This document shows positions 8,813 through 16,521 of a DNA stretch of 41,426 nt, in pieces (within the stretch, counting starts at the first letter, position 1; every line of letters starts with the position of its first letter). A model generated the notes under the pieces. The model ran no database searches and was not told where the DNA came from. It saw only the letters and a list, made by a program, of their open reading frames with translations. The stretch is from CAILUG01 sp038125665 (GTDB taxonomy: Bacteria > Pseudomonadota > Gammaproteobacteria > Pseudomonadales > Pseudohongiellaceae), in contig JAYPEI010000018.1 of the NCBI GenBank assembly GCA_038125665.1, positions 1 to 41,426 of the forward strand. Direction: 5' to 3'. The translations under genes were made by a program, and so were the position numbers.

Positions 8813-9040
8813 CTACTCCCAAGAAAAATTACCTAGTGGTTGAATAGGACCAAGCAAAGGGCCTTGCTCGCGAGAGATGCTATGCAAACACTGCGAACAT
8901 TTGACTACATACCACCAACCCCCTTCGCTCATCACCCTGTACTTATGCAAGGCAGGTTGAGCACAGATTGGACAATTACCGTCCACAGGTGTCCGTTCAG
9001 CAGACACGGTTGGCGTTTTTGGTCTAGGAAAGTTATGCAT
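8813..9040 (-). CDS. Small zinc-ribbon protein, putative third subunit of the Hyu complex
   Basis: This short protein (75 residues from the ATG at 9040, or 82 from a TTG at 9061) has two CxxC pairs, in GNCPICAQ and VKCSQCLHS, that would form a zinc ribbon. Between them lies a YRVMSEGGWWYVV segment. Acetone and acetophenone carboxylases have a small third subunit beside HyuA- and HyuB-like ones. The CPxC...WxVxxCxxCL layout also recalls the VdcD/subunit D partner of UbiD-type decarboxylases. It is the first gene of the minus-strand group, ends one codon before hyuA and shares its frame, so a structural role in that complex is the simplest reading. No start has a strong ribosome site. Confidence 0.68.
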   Translation of the reverse strand: MHNFPRPKTPTVSAERTPVDGNCPICAQPALHKYRVMSEGGWWYVVKCSQCLHSISREQGPLLGPIQPLGNFSWE

Positions 9041-9141
9041 TACAGGGATTAGAGCATGCAATACTTAGTCTTACAAGATACGGACAAGTAGCACTATTTA
9101 AGTGTATGCTCATAGAATAAAAACTAACAAGAGGGGAAAGC

Positions 9142-10434
9142 ATGAAAGCGATTCTGGCTGAGCAGCGTGGTTTGCGCTTTTTATCATTCACTGTTTTCTA
9201 CATTGCACAGGGTTTACCTTTTGGATTGGTTTCTTATGCCATTCCGGCTTTTCTTGCGGAAAATGGCGCATCGGCTGGTGAAATTGGTGCTTTTATCGCT
9301 TTAGCTTCTCTACCTTGGAGCTTCAAATTAATCGCAGGCCCACTCATGGATCGTTTCAATTTTCTTGCTATGGGAAGAAGACGCCCTTGGGTAATTCTCA
9401 CCCAGTTGGGCCTAGTTTTCACTGGGTTAACCTTTGCTTTTTTTCCTGAGGGCCTAAATGATCTTCGTCTTCTCACTTGGCTATGCTTTTTGTTGAATGT
9501 CTTCGCAGCGACACAAGATGTTGCTGTGGATGGCATGGCCATCGATGTGCTACCAGTTGAGGAGCAGGGACGAGCCAATGCTTTTATGGCACTTGGTCAA
9601 GTTGTTGGTATTTCTGGTGCGGGAGCTGCTGCCGCTTTTCTAATAAAAAGTCACGGAATGATTGGTGTAAGCTTACTTTTAGCTCTAGGATTTAGTTTTA
9701 TTCTTGCATGGTCTCTTGCGGTGAGAGAGCGCGATGGTGAAAAACTCTTACCATGGACAGAAGGAGCACCCACTACACGTTCGCTGGCTCTGCAACCCAG
9801 CAGCTGGCGAGAAATCATTGTTAATCTGAGTCGAGTTCTATTATTACCAGCTTCTATATTACTTATGGGAGTTTCTTTTATTTTCCGTTACGCTGATGGT
9901 TTTTGGATCACTTTAGCGCCCGTCATTGTAGTGCAAGATCTTGGTTTTAGTAGTACCGATTATGCTTCTTTTACCTCTCTCGCTAGCTTACTAGCTGCAT
10001 TCGGTGGACTGTTAGTGGGCCTATTCATCGATAAAGTGGGCGTTAAAACGCTTTACATGCTCTCTCTTGCGGGTTATGCCTTGCTTGCCTTTGTCGTTGG
10101 TTCCTTCCCCGGTGCTTGGGAGAGTATCCCTTTCTTGGTCTCTATTGGATTTTTACAAGCTTTTCTCTATCAAGGAGGGTTTGTGTCTTTTATTGCGGTG
10201 CACATGAATCTATGTTGGGTAAAGGTTGCTGCTACTCAGTTTGCTCTGTATATGGCTTGGATAAATGTAGGTCGTTCTGCTGGAGCTGGGTCACTTGCTT
10301 TTTTAGAAGATAAGCTTACAAATCCACAGATGTTGCAACTTATAGGTCTAGTTTTCGTAGTGGGAATGGGCTTACTCTGGAGAGCCAATTTACAAGCTCA
10401 CCAGAAGAAAGTAGCTACTCTTGATGCAATATGA
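9142..10434 (+). CDS. AmpG-like MFS transporter
   Basis: This 430-residue, roughly twelve-helix inner-membrane transporter belongs to the major facilitator superfamily, of the AmpG or PAT type. The N-terminus has the pattern FYIAQGLPFGLVSYAIPAFL, then LPWSFKLIAGPLMDR and the GRRRPWV loop. TQDVAVDGMAIDVLP, another hallmark of the type, follows in helix 4-5. E. coli AmpG imports muropeptides, but many relatives in catabolic clusters have unknown cargo. A good AGAGGGG ribosome site precedes the ATG. The gene is divergent from the zinc-ribbon/hyuA/hyuB group with only about 100 bases between, so it may bring in the substrate of that enzyme or have a cell-wall role. Confidence 0.82.
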   Translation: MKAILAEQRGLRFLSFTVFYIAQGLPFGLVSYAIPAFLAENGASAGEIGAFIALASLPWSFKLIAGPLMDRFNFLAMGRRRPWVILTQLGLVFTGLTFAFFPEGLNDLRLLTWLCFLLNVFAATQDVAVDGMAIDVLPVEEQGRANAFMALGQVVGISGAGAAAAFLIKSHGMIGVSLLLALGFSFILAWSLAVRERDGEKLLPWTEGAPTTRSLALQPSSWREIIVNLSRVLLLPASILLMGVSFIFRYADGFWITLAPVIVVQDLGFSSTDYASFTSLASLLAAFGGLLVGLFIDKVGVKTLYMLSLAGYALLAFVVGSFPGAWESIPFLVSIGFLQAFLYQGGFVSFIAVHMNLCWVKVAATQFALYMAWINVGRSAGAGSLAFLEDKLTNPQMLQLIGLVFVVGMGLLWRANLQAHQKKVATLDAI

Positions 10435-10480
10435 ATTCTATTTTTTCCTCAAGTATCACTATTCCTTTAAAGGGACAATC

Positions 10481-11038
10481 ATGTGGCTGATATTGCTTCT
10501 CACCAACAGGCTCAAAAATAATGTCATTAAGTTTATACGTCACATAACCCAAGCTATCCTAAGATTTTTTTTAACCCTGTTAATTATTTTTTATGTATGC
10601 TCTTCACAGGCTTTCGCTGATAAACCTGAATGGCCAACCATAGCAGAGTTACTGGTAAATAGCTTAGGCAACTCAGACCCAATTTTACTCTCAACGGTTA
10701 TGTCACGTTGTACTGCATTGACAATGACATTATCTTCCCTTGCTTCAGTTGTCTCACCTCAGATGTCGTCTTCTTACCGTAACGAAGCCAATTTATTTAT
10801 AGGTAATGCTTTGCAGATTGAAACAGCTCTCTTGGAAAATTTTGAGCCAACTTTAATTAATGAAGATGCAATTTCTATGTTAGTTGTTGAGCGAGTTAAG
10901 GCAATGGTGCAGTCTTATCAAGATTGGCTAGATTATAACTCAGTGGAAAGTGGGTCATATCTAGATGATGAGATTTCGCTGGAGGTGGATTCTTGTCACC
11001 TCGCAGCGAAGTTTGCTTCTGTCTCTGCTGGATACTGA
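10481..11038 (+). CDS. Secreted hypothetical protein
   Basis: I do not recognise this family. The frame could begin at a TTG overlapping the transporter stop. The ATG at 10481 has an AAAGGGA ribosome site and gives a cleaner product of 185 residues. The N-terminus has a hydrophobic stretch, a basic region, then a second hydrophobic segment (FFLTLLIIFYV) ending in SSQAFA, a likely signal peptidase I site. The mature part of about 140 residues looks largely helical and has two cysteines, in SRCTAL and DSCHLA, that could form a periplasmic disulfide. It follows the MFS gene by 46 bases on the same strand and is probably co-transcribed with it. A periplasmic helper for the transporter is possible but unproven. 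Confidence 0.6.
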   Translation: MWLILLLTNRLKNNVIKFIRHITQAILRFFLTLLIIFYVCSSQAFADKPEWPTIAELLVNSLGNSDPILLSTVMSRCTALTMTLSSLASVVSPQMSSSYRNEANLFIGNALQIETALLENFEPTLINEDAISMLVVERVKAMVQSYQDWLDYNSVESGSYLDDEISLEVDSCHLAAKFASVSAGY

Positions 11039-11060
11039 CTTATCAACTTAGGAAAAGTTA

Positions 11061-12101
11061 TCAGGGACGCGGGAAACGAATCATTCTTGTCCCCTGGAAT
11101 GAGCCTACGTAGATATTACCAACTGCTTCTATCGCAACAGAAGTTCCATTAATCAACGCACGGCCATTGCTGTCGAATACTTCAGTCACTTCGAGGTTGA
11201 CAGGATTTACTTGTTTGACTACTGAGCGTTGAAGGCAGGGATTATCTGAGTCTGCTGGGCAATTACCTTGAACATTCATTATTCCTGCCGCCAAGATGTT
11301 ACCATCTTGAGTCCAAGTGAGATTATCTGGCATAAATCCCAAGTCAACTCGACCAATTTCTTTTTTTAAAGTTAAGTCATATTTATGAAAATCACGTGTT
11401 GTCCAGCCACTGATGTAAGCAAAATCGGCCTCACTATCTACCAAGACACCATTGGGATAGCCTATTTCTGTTCCAGGCAAAACCGTCTCACCACCACCTG
11501 CGCTCCACTCAGCAACATTACCAGTAGGCTCTCCTCCAAAGAGATCCTGACCTTCTCGCTGAATAGCTTGAGGGCGTGTAGCAATAAAGCTTCCGTCTGG
11601 CAAACCTGCTACGTCGTTATAGGGCTCCTCTGCAAAAACACAACCATGCCATTCTAAAGCCCATGTGTCTTCAGCTTCTATTAGTTCATACATCTCCATG
11701 GATTCTCTGACAGCATGATTAACCACCATGAATTGCCAAGCACCATCTCTACGTTGGACAAGTGACAAACCATGAGGAACCACTTGATCTCCAATACTCT
11801 GCATACAACGAGCGTCTCCCCAACCCGCCTGTAGCTTATCGATGTGAGTAAGCTCACTGAACTCACTAGTCTCTAAATTAAAAATATCCAGACCAAAGTC
11901 ATCACCCTCACCAAAGTTGGCTATCAACAGATATCGACCATCGGGTGTAACCTCAAAATCCTCTGGAGCTCGAGTACCACAGAGCATTTCAACTTCACCA
12001 TCAATGCCACACGCTAACTCTGGTGGGTTAAATGCTCCGGGTTGAGCCTTTGTTGCCATAGCAACAAGGATAGTTCCAACAGCAACAAAAAGCTTTTTCA
12101 T
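11061..12101 (-). CDS. Secreted beta-propeller protein, SMP-30/gluconolactonase-like
   Basis: This 346-residue protein has an N-terminal signal peptide (MKKLFVAVGTILVAMATKA). The rest repeats the strand pattern of a six-bladed propeller: TPDGRYLLIANF, YNDVAGLPDGSFIATRP, YPNGVLVDSEADFAYISGW, TWTQDGNILAAGI and SVAIEAVGNIYVGSFQG. This resembles the SMP-30/gluconolactonase/strictosidine synthase-like fold. Members often bind a divalent metal and hydrolyse lactones or esters. It lies 28 bases downstream of an amidohydrolase gene on the same strand, and both could work on one substrate. Several cysteines in the mature part fit a periplasmic location. Enzyme activity is inferred only from the fold. 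Confidence 0.65.
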   Translation of the reverse strand: MKKLFVAVGTILVAMATKAQPGAFNPPELACGIDGEVEMLCGTRAPEDFEVTPDGRYLLIANFGEGDDFGLDIFNLETSEFSELTHIDKLQAGWGDARCMQSIGDQVVPHGLSLVQRRDGAWQFMVVNHAVRESMEMYELIEAEDTWALEWHGCVFAEEPYNDVAGLPDGSFIATRPQAIQREGQDLFGGEPTGNVAEWSAGGGETVLPGTEIGYPNGVLVDSEADFAYISGWTTRDFHKYDLTLKKEIGRVDLGFMPDNLTWTQDGNILAAGIMNVQGNCPADSDNPCLQRSVVKQVNPVNLEVTEVFDSNGRALINGTSVAIEAVGNIYVGSFQGTRMIRFPRP

Positions 12102-12129
12102 AATTACTCCACTGTCTTAGTATTTCTAA

Positions 12130-13002
12130 TTATTTCAGACCAAGCACTTTGGCCGCGGTATCCTTCATGATGAGAGGCAATACCTCTTCTTTAAAGCCAA
12201 TTTCTTTAGCCTGTTCTAACCACTTCTCAGGTTTAATCAGGGGAAAATCAGAACCAAACATCATTTTATGTTTCAGGGGACCATTGGCATATCGTGCAAT
12301 CTGGGGTGGAAAGTATTTAGGCATCCAGCCTGAGAGATCTATGAAGACATTGGTCTTATGCAGAGCCATCGATAGACTTTCATCTGTCCAAGGCCAAGAA
12401 GGGTGAGCCAAGATAAATTTCATATCGGTAAACTCAGCAGCTACTTCATCAATTAACATAGGTTGGCCGTATTTAAGCTTGACCCCACCACCTCCAGGTA
12501 GGCCTGTCCCCATTCCTGAGTGTCCAGTATGGAATATAGCAGGGAGCTTGTAATGATTTATCACTTCATAAATAGGCCAAGCCATCTTATTGGCAGGGTC
12601 GCAGTTCTGCATAATGTGATGAAATTTAAACCCTTTGACACCATGGTTTTCAATTAAATCTCTTGCTTCGCGCGCCCCCATGGCACCTTTATGTGGATCA
12701 ATGGAAGCAAAAGGTATAACAATATCACTGTGCTCTGCCGCCAGTTCGGCTACTTCGTAGTTACTAACTCGTTTAGCACCAAGAGCTGCTTCACAGTCCA
12801 CCGTAAACATACAGAAGGCTATATCACGCTCTCGGTAAAAATCAATTGTTTCTGGAATAGTGGGGCGACGACGGTCTGCACCAAAATAGGCACTTGCTGC
12901 ATCAAAGAATTTCCCCATGACGGGATCTTCTGGGTCGTGACAACTTACTTCAGCATGAACGTGAACATCGATAGCTTTAATTTTTTCCAGATTTATTGGC
13001 AC
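12130..13002 (-). CDS. Amidohydrolase family (amidohydrolase 2-type) metal-dependent hydrolase
   Basis: This TIM-barrel hydrolase resembles the ACMSD/amidohydrolase-2 branch. The metal ligands are visible: H14 and H16 in DVHVHAE, H158 in FHTGHSG, H200 in ILAHPSWP and D252 in FGSDFPL. KFHH near residue 128 occupies the active-site strand. Known members hydrolyse lactones or decarboxylate unsaturated acids. The length of 290 residues is normal, the start is a GTG preceded by AAGG, and there is no signal peptide. It is the first gene of a two-gene operon with the secreted propeller protein. The substrate is unknown; a lactonase is one option given its partner. Confidence 0.82.
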   Translation of the reverse strand: MPINLEKIKAIDVHVHAEVSCHDPEDPVMGKFFDAASAYFGADRRRPTIPETIDFYRERDIAFCMFTVDCEAALGAKRVSNYEVAELAAEHSDIVIPFASIDPHKGAMGAREARDLIENHGVKGFKFHHIMQNCDPANKMAWPIYEVINHYKLPAIFHTGHSGMGTGLPGGGGVKLKYGQPMLIDEVAAEFTDMKFILAHPSWPWTDESLSMALHKTNVFIDLSGWMPKYFPPQIARYANGPLKHKMMFGSDFPLIKPEKWLEQAKEIGFKEEVLPLIMKDTAAKVLGLK

Positions 13003-13119
13003 GGGCTTACCTTATTAAATTTAGGGTGGAATTTAGATCTTTGATTATAGGCAAAGCAGGAGCTCAGGGCTATGATGCTATGAGTTAAAATCAATTTCTT
13101 CTCATTGATAGATCTTCTT

Positions 13120-13971
13120 ATGCTTTCTTATCGTCACAGCTTTCATGCCGGTAATTTCGCCGATGTTCTTAAACACCTGATACTTACGAACACGCTGGCG
13201 TACATAATAATAAAAGATGCTCCGGTTTTGTTTATGGATACCCATGCCGGATCGGGTTATTACTCACTAGGCAGTCAATGGGCCAAACAGACTGGCGAGG
13301 CTAAAGAAGGTATACAGGGAATAGATTGGGATGCCTTATTCTTACAGTGTACGCAGGCCGGTAGAATATCTTTACAGGTGTACAAAGACTCAGTTGCTAC
13401 AGCCGTTGCGAAAGGTCAATACCCCGGCTCTCCCTGGCTTGCAGCGAAAGCATTACGTCGGCATGATCACTTAACTTGCACTGAACTTCACCCTGCCGAC
13501 TTTACTCTTCTACAGTCTTATTTTTCACGTGACCGCCGAGTTCGCTGCCTTCAGGCTGACGGTTATCAAACTGTGTTATCTTTAATTCCTCCTATACAAA
13601 AGCGCGCGCTGATACTGGTAGATCCAAGTTATGAACTAGAGTCTGACTGGTCCAGCTGTGCAAAGCTTTTACCTGAATTACAATACCGGATGCGTAGCAT
13701 CACAGTGTTGTTATGGTATCCCGTAGTTAAGCGCCAACGTATAGAGAAATTATGTGGTCAATTGCTAAGAGCAGGTATCAGGAATTTATGGCAATGTGAG
13801 CTTGGTATTGAGCCTGACTCTCCGGAGTATGGTATGACTGCAAGCGGCATGTTGATGCTTAATCCGCCATGGACGCTGCCCAGTCAATTAGAAGGTGCCC
13901 TGCCAGCAATCCAACAAATGTTAGCAGGTGAACGAGGGCACTGGTTTATCAAACAGCTTTCTGCTGAGTAA
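13120..13971 (+). CDS. rlmJ: 23S rRNA (adenine-2030-N6)-methyltransferase RlmJ
   Basis: The N-terminus MLSYRHSFHAGNFADVLKH is the signature of RlmJ, which methylates A2030 of 23S rRNA using S-adenosylmethionine. That match sets the start at the ATG at 13120 and not at the in-frame TTG at 13105. Further landmarks are DTHAGSGYY (motif I region), YPGSPWLAAKAL, TELHPADF, LWYPVV and MTASGMLMLNPPW. The catalytic motif IV reads DPSYE, where E. coli has DPPYE, a conservative variant. Length (283 residues) is normal. The gene is divergent from the amidohydrolase operon and convergent with the NTF2-like gene. Confidence 0.93.
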   Translation: MLSYRHSFHAGNFADVLKHLILTNTLAYIIIKDAPVLFMDTHAGSGYYSLGSQWAKQTGEAKEGIQGIDWDALFLQCTQAGRISLQVYKDSVATAVAKGQYPGSPWLAAKALRRHDHLTCTELHPADFTLLQSYFSRDRRVRCLQADGYQTVLSLIPPIQKRALILVDPSYELESDWSSCAKLLPELQYRMRSITVLLWYPVVKRQRIEKLCGQLLRAGIRNLWQCELGIEPDSPEYGMTASGMLMLNPPWTLPSQLEGALPAIQQMLAGERGHWFIKQLSAE

Positions 13972-14024
13972 TACCAGCAACACAGTCACTGGCATCTCTA
14001 TGAATTGTTTGATTTTACCTCCAA

Positions 14025-14627
14025 CTACCACGCCGGGTTTTCACCACCAGCCTTACTACGGTGCTGTAAGCCCTCGTTATAAATAGCTCGTCGAGTGAAT
14101 AACCAACGACCATTAAATTTTTCTAACTCATCTTCATAGTGCCCAAACAAGCCATATGCTGCAGATCTATCAGCAGAATTGTTATTCACTTGAAACCAGT
14201 AGGTTACTGCTTTAGCTTTATTACCCTCAATTTTTATAGCTTTATTTGCGATAAAGTGACGAGTCGTTGCAGGCCACTGTGCTTCTTCAGCATCACGACT
14301 CAAGTTGTAAATTCCATCCTCCATAAACTTACGGATAGCTGCCTTGCCGTGGATTTCACCTCTGGCCCAATCGAGAACTGCATCTTCAGCAAATACTGAG
14401 GCATAAGCTTCTGCATCTTTCCAATCCATCGCAAAGGTATAGCGAGACATTAAGTCTTCAATTTCTGCTCTATCATCACCGTAACCAGGTTGATATTCTT
14501 GAGCTTGTACCGAGACCATCACACAAAAGCCCAGAATGGTGAAAAGAAAGCTACAGAGTTTATTGCTCTGGCTATAACTGAGAAAAATCTTGCTTTGTAA
14601 GCATATCTTTATCATATTGGCTATCAT
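14025..14627 (-). CDS. Exported SnoaL/NTF2-like protein
   Basis: This 200-residue protein has a cone-shaped SnoaL/NTF2-like domain. The helix DRAEIEDLMSRYTFAMDWKDAEAYASVFAEDAVLDW and the later strand segments RHFIANKAIKIEG, AVTYWFQVNN and GRWLFTRRAIY match that family's common pattern. The N-terminus is long: about 25 polar residues, then a hydrophobic stretch ending in VSVQA, so export is likely. GGGAG seven bases before the ATG supports the long start. Family members are ketosteroid isomerases, dehydratases, cyclases or simple ligand binders, so function cannot be assigned. It is the last gene of the rppH-to-folA strand group and lies 30 bases after the cupin. Confidence 0.75.
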   Translation of the reverse strand: MIANMIKICLQSKIFLSYSQSNKLCSFLFTILGFCVMVSVQAQEYQPGYGDDRAEIEDLMSRYTFAMDWKDAEAYASVFAEDAVLDWARGEIHGKAAIRKFMEDGIYNLSRDAEEAQWPATTRHFIANKAIKIEGNKAKAVTYWFQVNNNSADRSAAYGLFGHYEDELEKFNGRWLFTRRAIYNEGLQHRSKAGGENPAW

Positions 14628-14657
14628 TATTAAACTCCCATCATCAAGTCTTTTAAT

Positions 14658-15029
14658 TTAATTCGGATCTATGTCTAGATATTTGCTTTGGCTAAAAGGT
14701 GGGTTACAAATGGCTAAGAAAACTAAATCTTCATGACCTGTATTACGAATGCGCTGAGGACAGCCAGGTGGAATTATGACCACATCACCAGCTTGTACAT
14801 CTCGTGGATCTAAATCTGCAAGTTCAACACGTCCTGTACCAGATAAAATCACATAACGCTCAGTAACACCTTCTAGCTTATGCCAGCGAGTTACCTCATC
14901 CACAAGTACTCGAGCTTGCGCAATGGACACCTCTGTATCAGCAATACTATTAGACAATTCATTGATAAAACATTTTTCTTCCGAGAAAAATTCTTTAGTA
15001 TCATCTCTTTGCAGAATTTGAGGACGCAT
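14658..15029 (-). CDS. Small cupin-domain protein
   Basis: This 123-residue single-domain cupin has motif 1 as RWHKLEGVTERYVILSGTG and motif 2 as GDVVIIPPGCPQRIRN. In motif 2 the usual metal-binding histidine is replaced by glutamine (PQRI in place of PHRI). The metal site may therefore be altered, or the protein may only bind a ligand. The start codon overlaps the folA stop in a TAATG arrangement, so it is translationally coupled to dihydrofolate reductase. A role linked to folate or one-carbon chemistry is conceivable but nothing in the sequence proves it. Confidence 0.8.
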   Translation of the reverse strand: MRPQILQRDDTKEFFSEEKCFINELSNSIADTEVSIAQARVLVDEVTRWHKLEGVTERYVILSGTGRVELADLDPRDVQAGDVVIIPPGCPQRIRNTGHEDLVFLAICNPPFSQSKYLDIDPN

Positions 15030-15610
15030 TAGTCACTTTCCTGATAGCTAAAAGAGTCGTTATTGGAATTTTTTCGTTCTAATACTACAAACGCGTAGTC
15101 ATAAGGGTTTCTTTCACAAGCCTTGTGTTCTTCGCGTGCTATTTCTCGCCACTCCTCTCTTGCAAATTCTGGGAAATAAGCATCTCCATGGATTGTTGCC
15201 TTTACTTCCGTAAGATAGAGCCGCTGTGCTTGCGGAAATAGTTCCGCATAGAGTTGGGCGCCGCCAATAACCATAATTTCTGTCATAGTTGACGTGTCTT
15301 CTTGCTGACCAGTGTCTGCGCGAGTTGCCAACATGCACACAGCATAATCTAAAGCGGTTATCGGGGAGTTGAGCACTTTAGCTCCAGCAACTGAATATGC
15401 AGGATTTCTACTCACAATGATATTTTCGCGCTGAGATAAAGGCTTACCGATTGACTCTAGCGTGTTACGTCCCATGATAACAGGCTTATTCAACGTGACT
15501 TGCTTGAAATACCGTAAGTCTTCCGGTAAGTGCCAAGGCATAGCATTGTTCAACCCTATGACTCGATTCTCTGCCATAGCGACAATCATGCTAATAACTG
15601 GTTGAGACAT
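15029..15610 (-). CDS. folA: Dihydrofolate reductase
   Basis: This enzyme reduces dihydrofolate to tetrahydrofolate with NADPH, restoring the cofactor oxidised by thymidylate synthase encoded just upstream. Landmarks are MIVAMAENRVIG, NAMPWHLPEDLRYFK, VIMGRNTLESIG, IIVSRN and MVIGGAQLYAEL. An in-frame TTG at 15628 precedes the ATG at 15610. I prefer the ATG (MSQPVISM...) because it fits the family's N-terminus. At 193 residues it is longer than the usual 160-170, partly through an insert ahead of the IMVIGG strand (LATRADTGQQEDTST) and a short C-terminal tail. It follows thyA closely and ends in a coupled cupin gene. Confidence 0.95.
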   Translation of the reverse strand: MSQPVISMIVAMAENRVIGLNNAMPWHLPEDLRYFKQVTLNKPVIMGRNTLESIGKPLSQRENIIVSRNPAYSVAGAKVLNSPITALDYAVCMLATRADTGQQEDTSTMTEIMVIGGAQLYAELFPQAQRLYLTEVKATIHGDAYFPEFAREEWREIAREEHKACERNPYDYAFVVLERKNSNNDSFSYQESD

Positions 15611-15630
15611 TATTTTTTTCTGTTCCAAAA

Positions 15631-16425
15631 TTAAATAGCCACTGGGGCAGCAATGTGTGGATAAGATTCATAGCCTACGATCTCGAAATCTTCATAAGCA
15701 TAACTGAATATGTCCTGCGCTCTATGCCTAATATTTAATTTTGGTAGAGACAAGGGGTCACGAGTTAACTGTAGCTTAGCCTGTTCCAGATGGTTAAGGT
15801 AGAGATGAGTATCACCGCCAGTCCATATGAATTCTCCCGGAAGCAAATCGCATTGTTGTGCCACCATGTAGGTAAGGAGTGCATAGGATGCTATATTAAA
15901 CGGAACACCAAGAAAAACATCTGCAGAACGCTGATAGAGCTGGCAAGATAGCTTACCTTTGGCCACATAGAACTGAAACAGTGAATGGCAAGGAGGCAAG
16001 GCCATCTCGTCAACAAAAGTTGGATTATAGGCAACAACCAAATGCCGACGGGAATCTTGGTTATGGCGAATCCCTGCTAAAACCTTGGTAATCTGATCAA
16101 TAGTGTCGCCGTCTTTTCCAGGCCAAGCTCGCCATTGTTTGCCATAGACGGGACCAAGATCGCCATTTTCATCCGCCCATTCATCCCAGATACTAACGCC
16201 ATTGTCTTTTAGATATTTTATATTGGTATCGCCATTGAGAAACCATAATAACTCATAAATGATTGATCGTATGTGAAGTTTCTTAGTTGTAAGTAGAGGA
16301 AAGCCCTCTGACAAATCAAAGCGCATTTGATGACCAAAAATCGATAAGGTACCGGTACCTGTGCGATCTCCTTTCTCAGCGCCCTTTGCGAGAAGGAGTT
16401 GAAGCAGATCTTGATACTGTCTCAT
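15631..16425 (-). CDS. thyA: Thymidylate synthase
   Basis: This 264-residue enzyme methylates dUMP to dTMP using methylenetetrahydrofolate. The N-terminal DRTGTGTLSIFG, the dUMP-binding region with catalytic C146 in LPPCHSLFQFYV, CQLYQRSADVFLGVPFNIASYALL and the C-terminal PAVAI-like end (AAPVAI) are all canonical. An AGGACAG ribosome site precedes the ATG. It lies between lgt and folA in the order known from other gammaproteobacteria, and folA begins within about 20 bases of its stop, coupling dTMP synthesis to dihydrofolate recycling. Confidence 0.97.
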   Translation of the reverse strand: MRQYQDLLQLLLAKGAEKGDRTGTGTLSIFGHQMRFDLSEGFPLLTTKKLHIRSIIYELLWFLNGDTNIKYLKDNGVSIWDEWADENGDLGPVYGKQWRAWPGKDGDTIDQITKVLAGIRHNQDSRRHLVVAYNPTFVDEMALPPCHSLFQFYVAKGKLSCQLYQRSADVFLGVPFNIASYALLTYMVAQQCDLLPGEFIWTGGDTHLYLNHLEQAKLQLTRDPLSLPKLNIRHRAQDIFSYAYEDFEIVGYESYPHIAAPVAI

Positions 16426-16521
16426 TAATTGCTGTCCTTTTGTGCCAATACATTAGCTAAAAAGCCTTTCTCTCCGCTTGTCAAAGCTGCTAAGTATAAA
16501 AACTAGGCTAGTAGACGTTGT

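Noticed and set aside
9062..9141. Promoters in the gap between the zinc-ribbon and MFS genes
   Set aside because: TAGAAT is a fair -10, but no matching -35 lies at the right distance on either strand.
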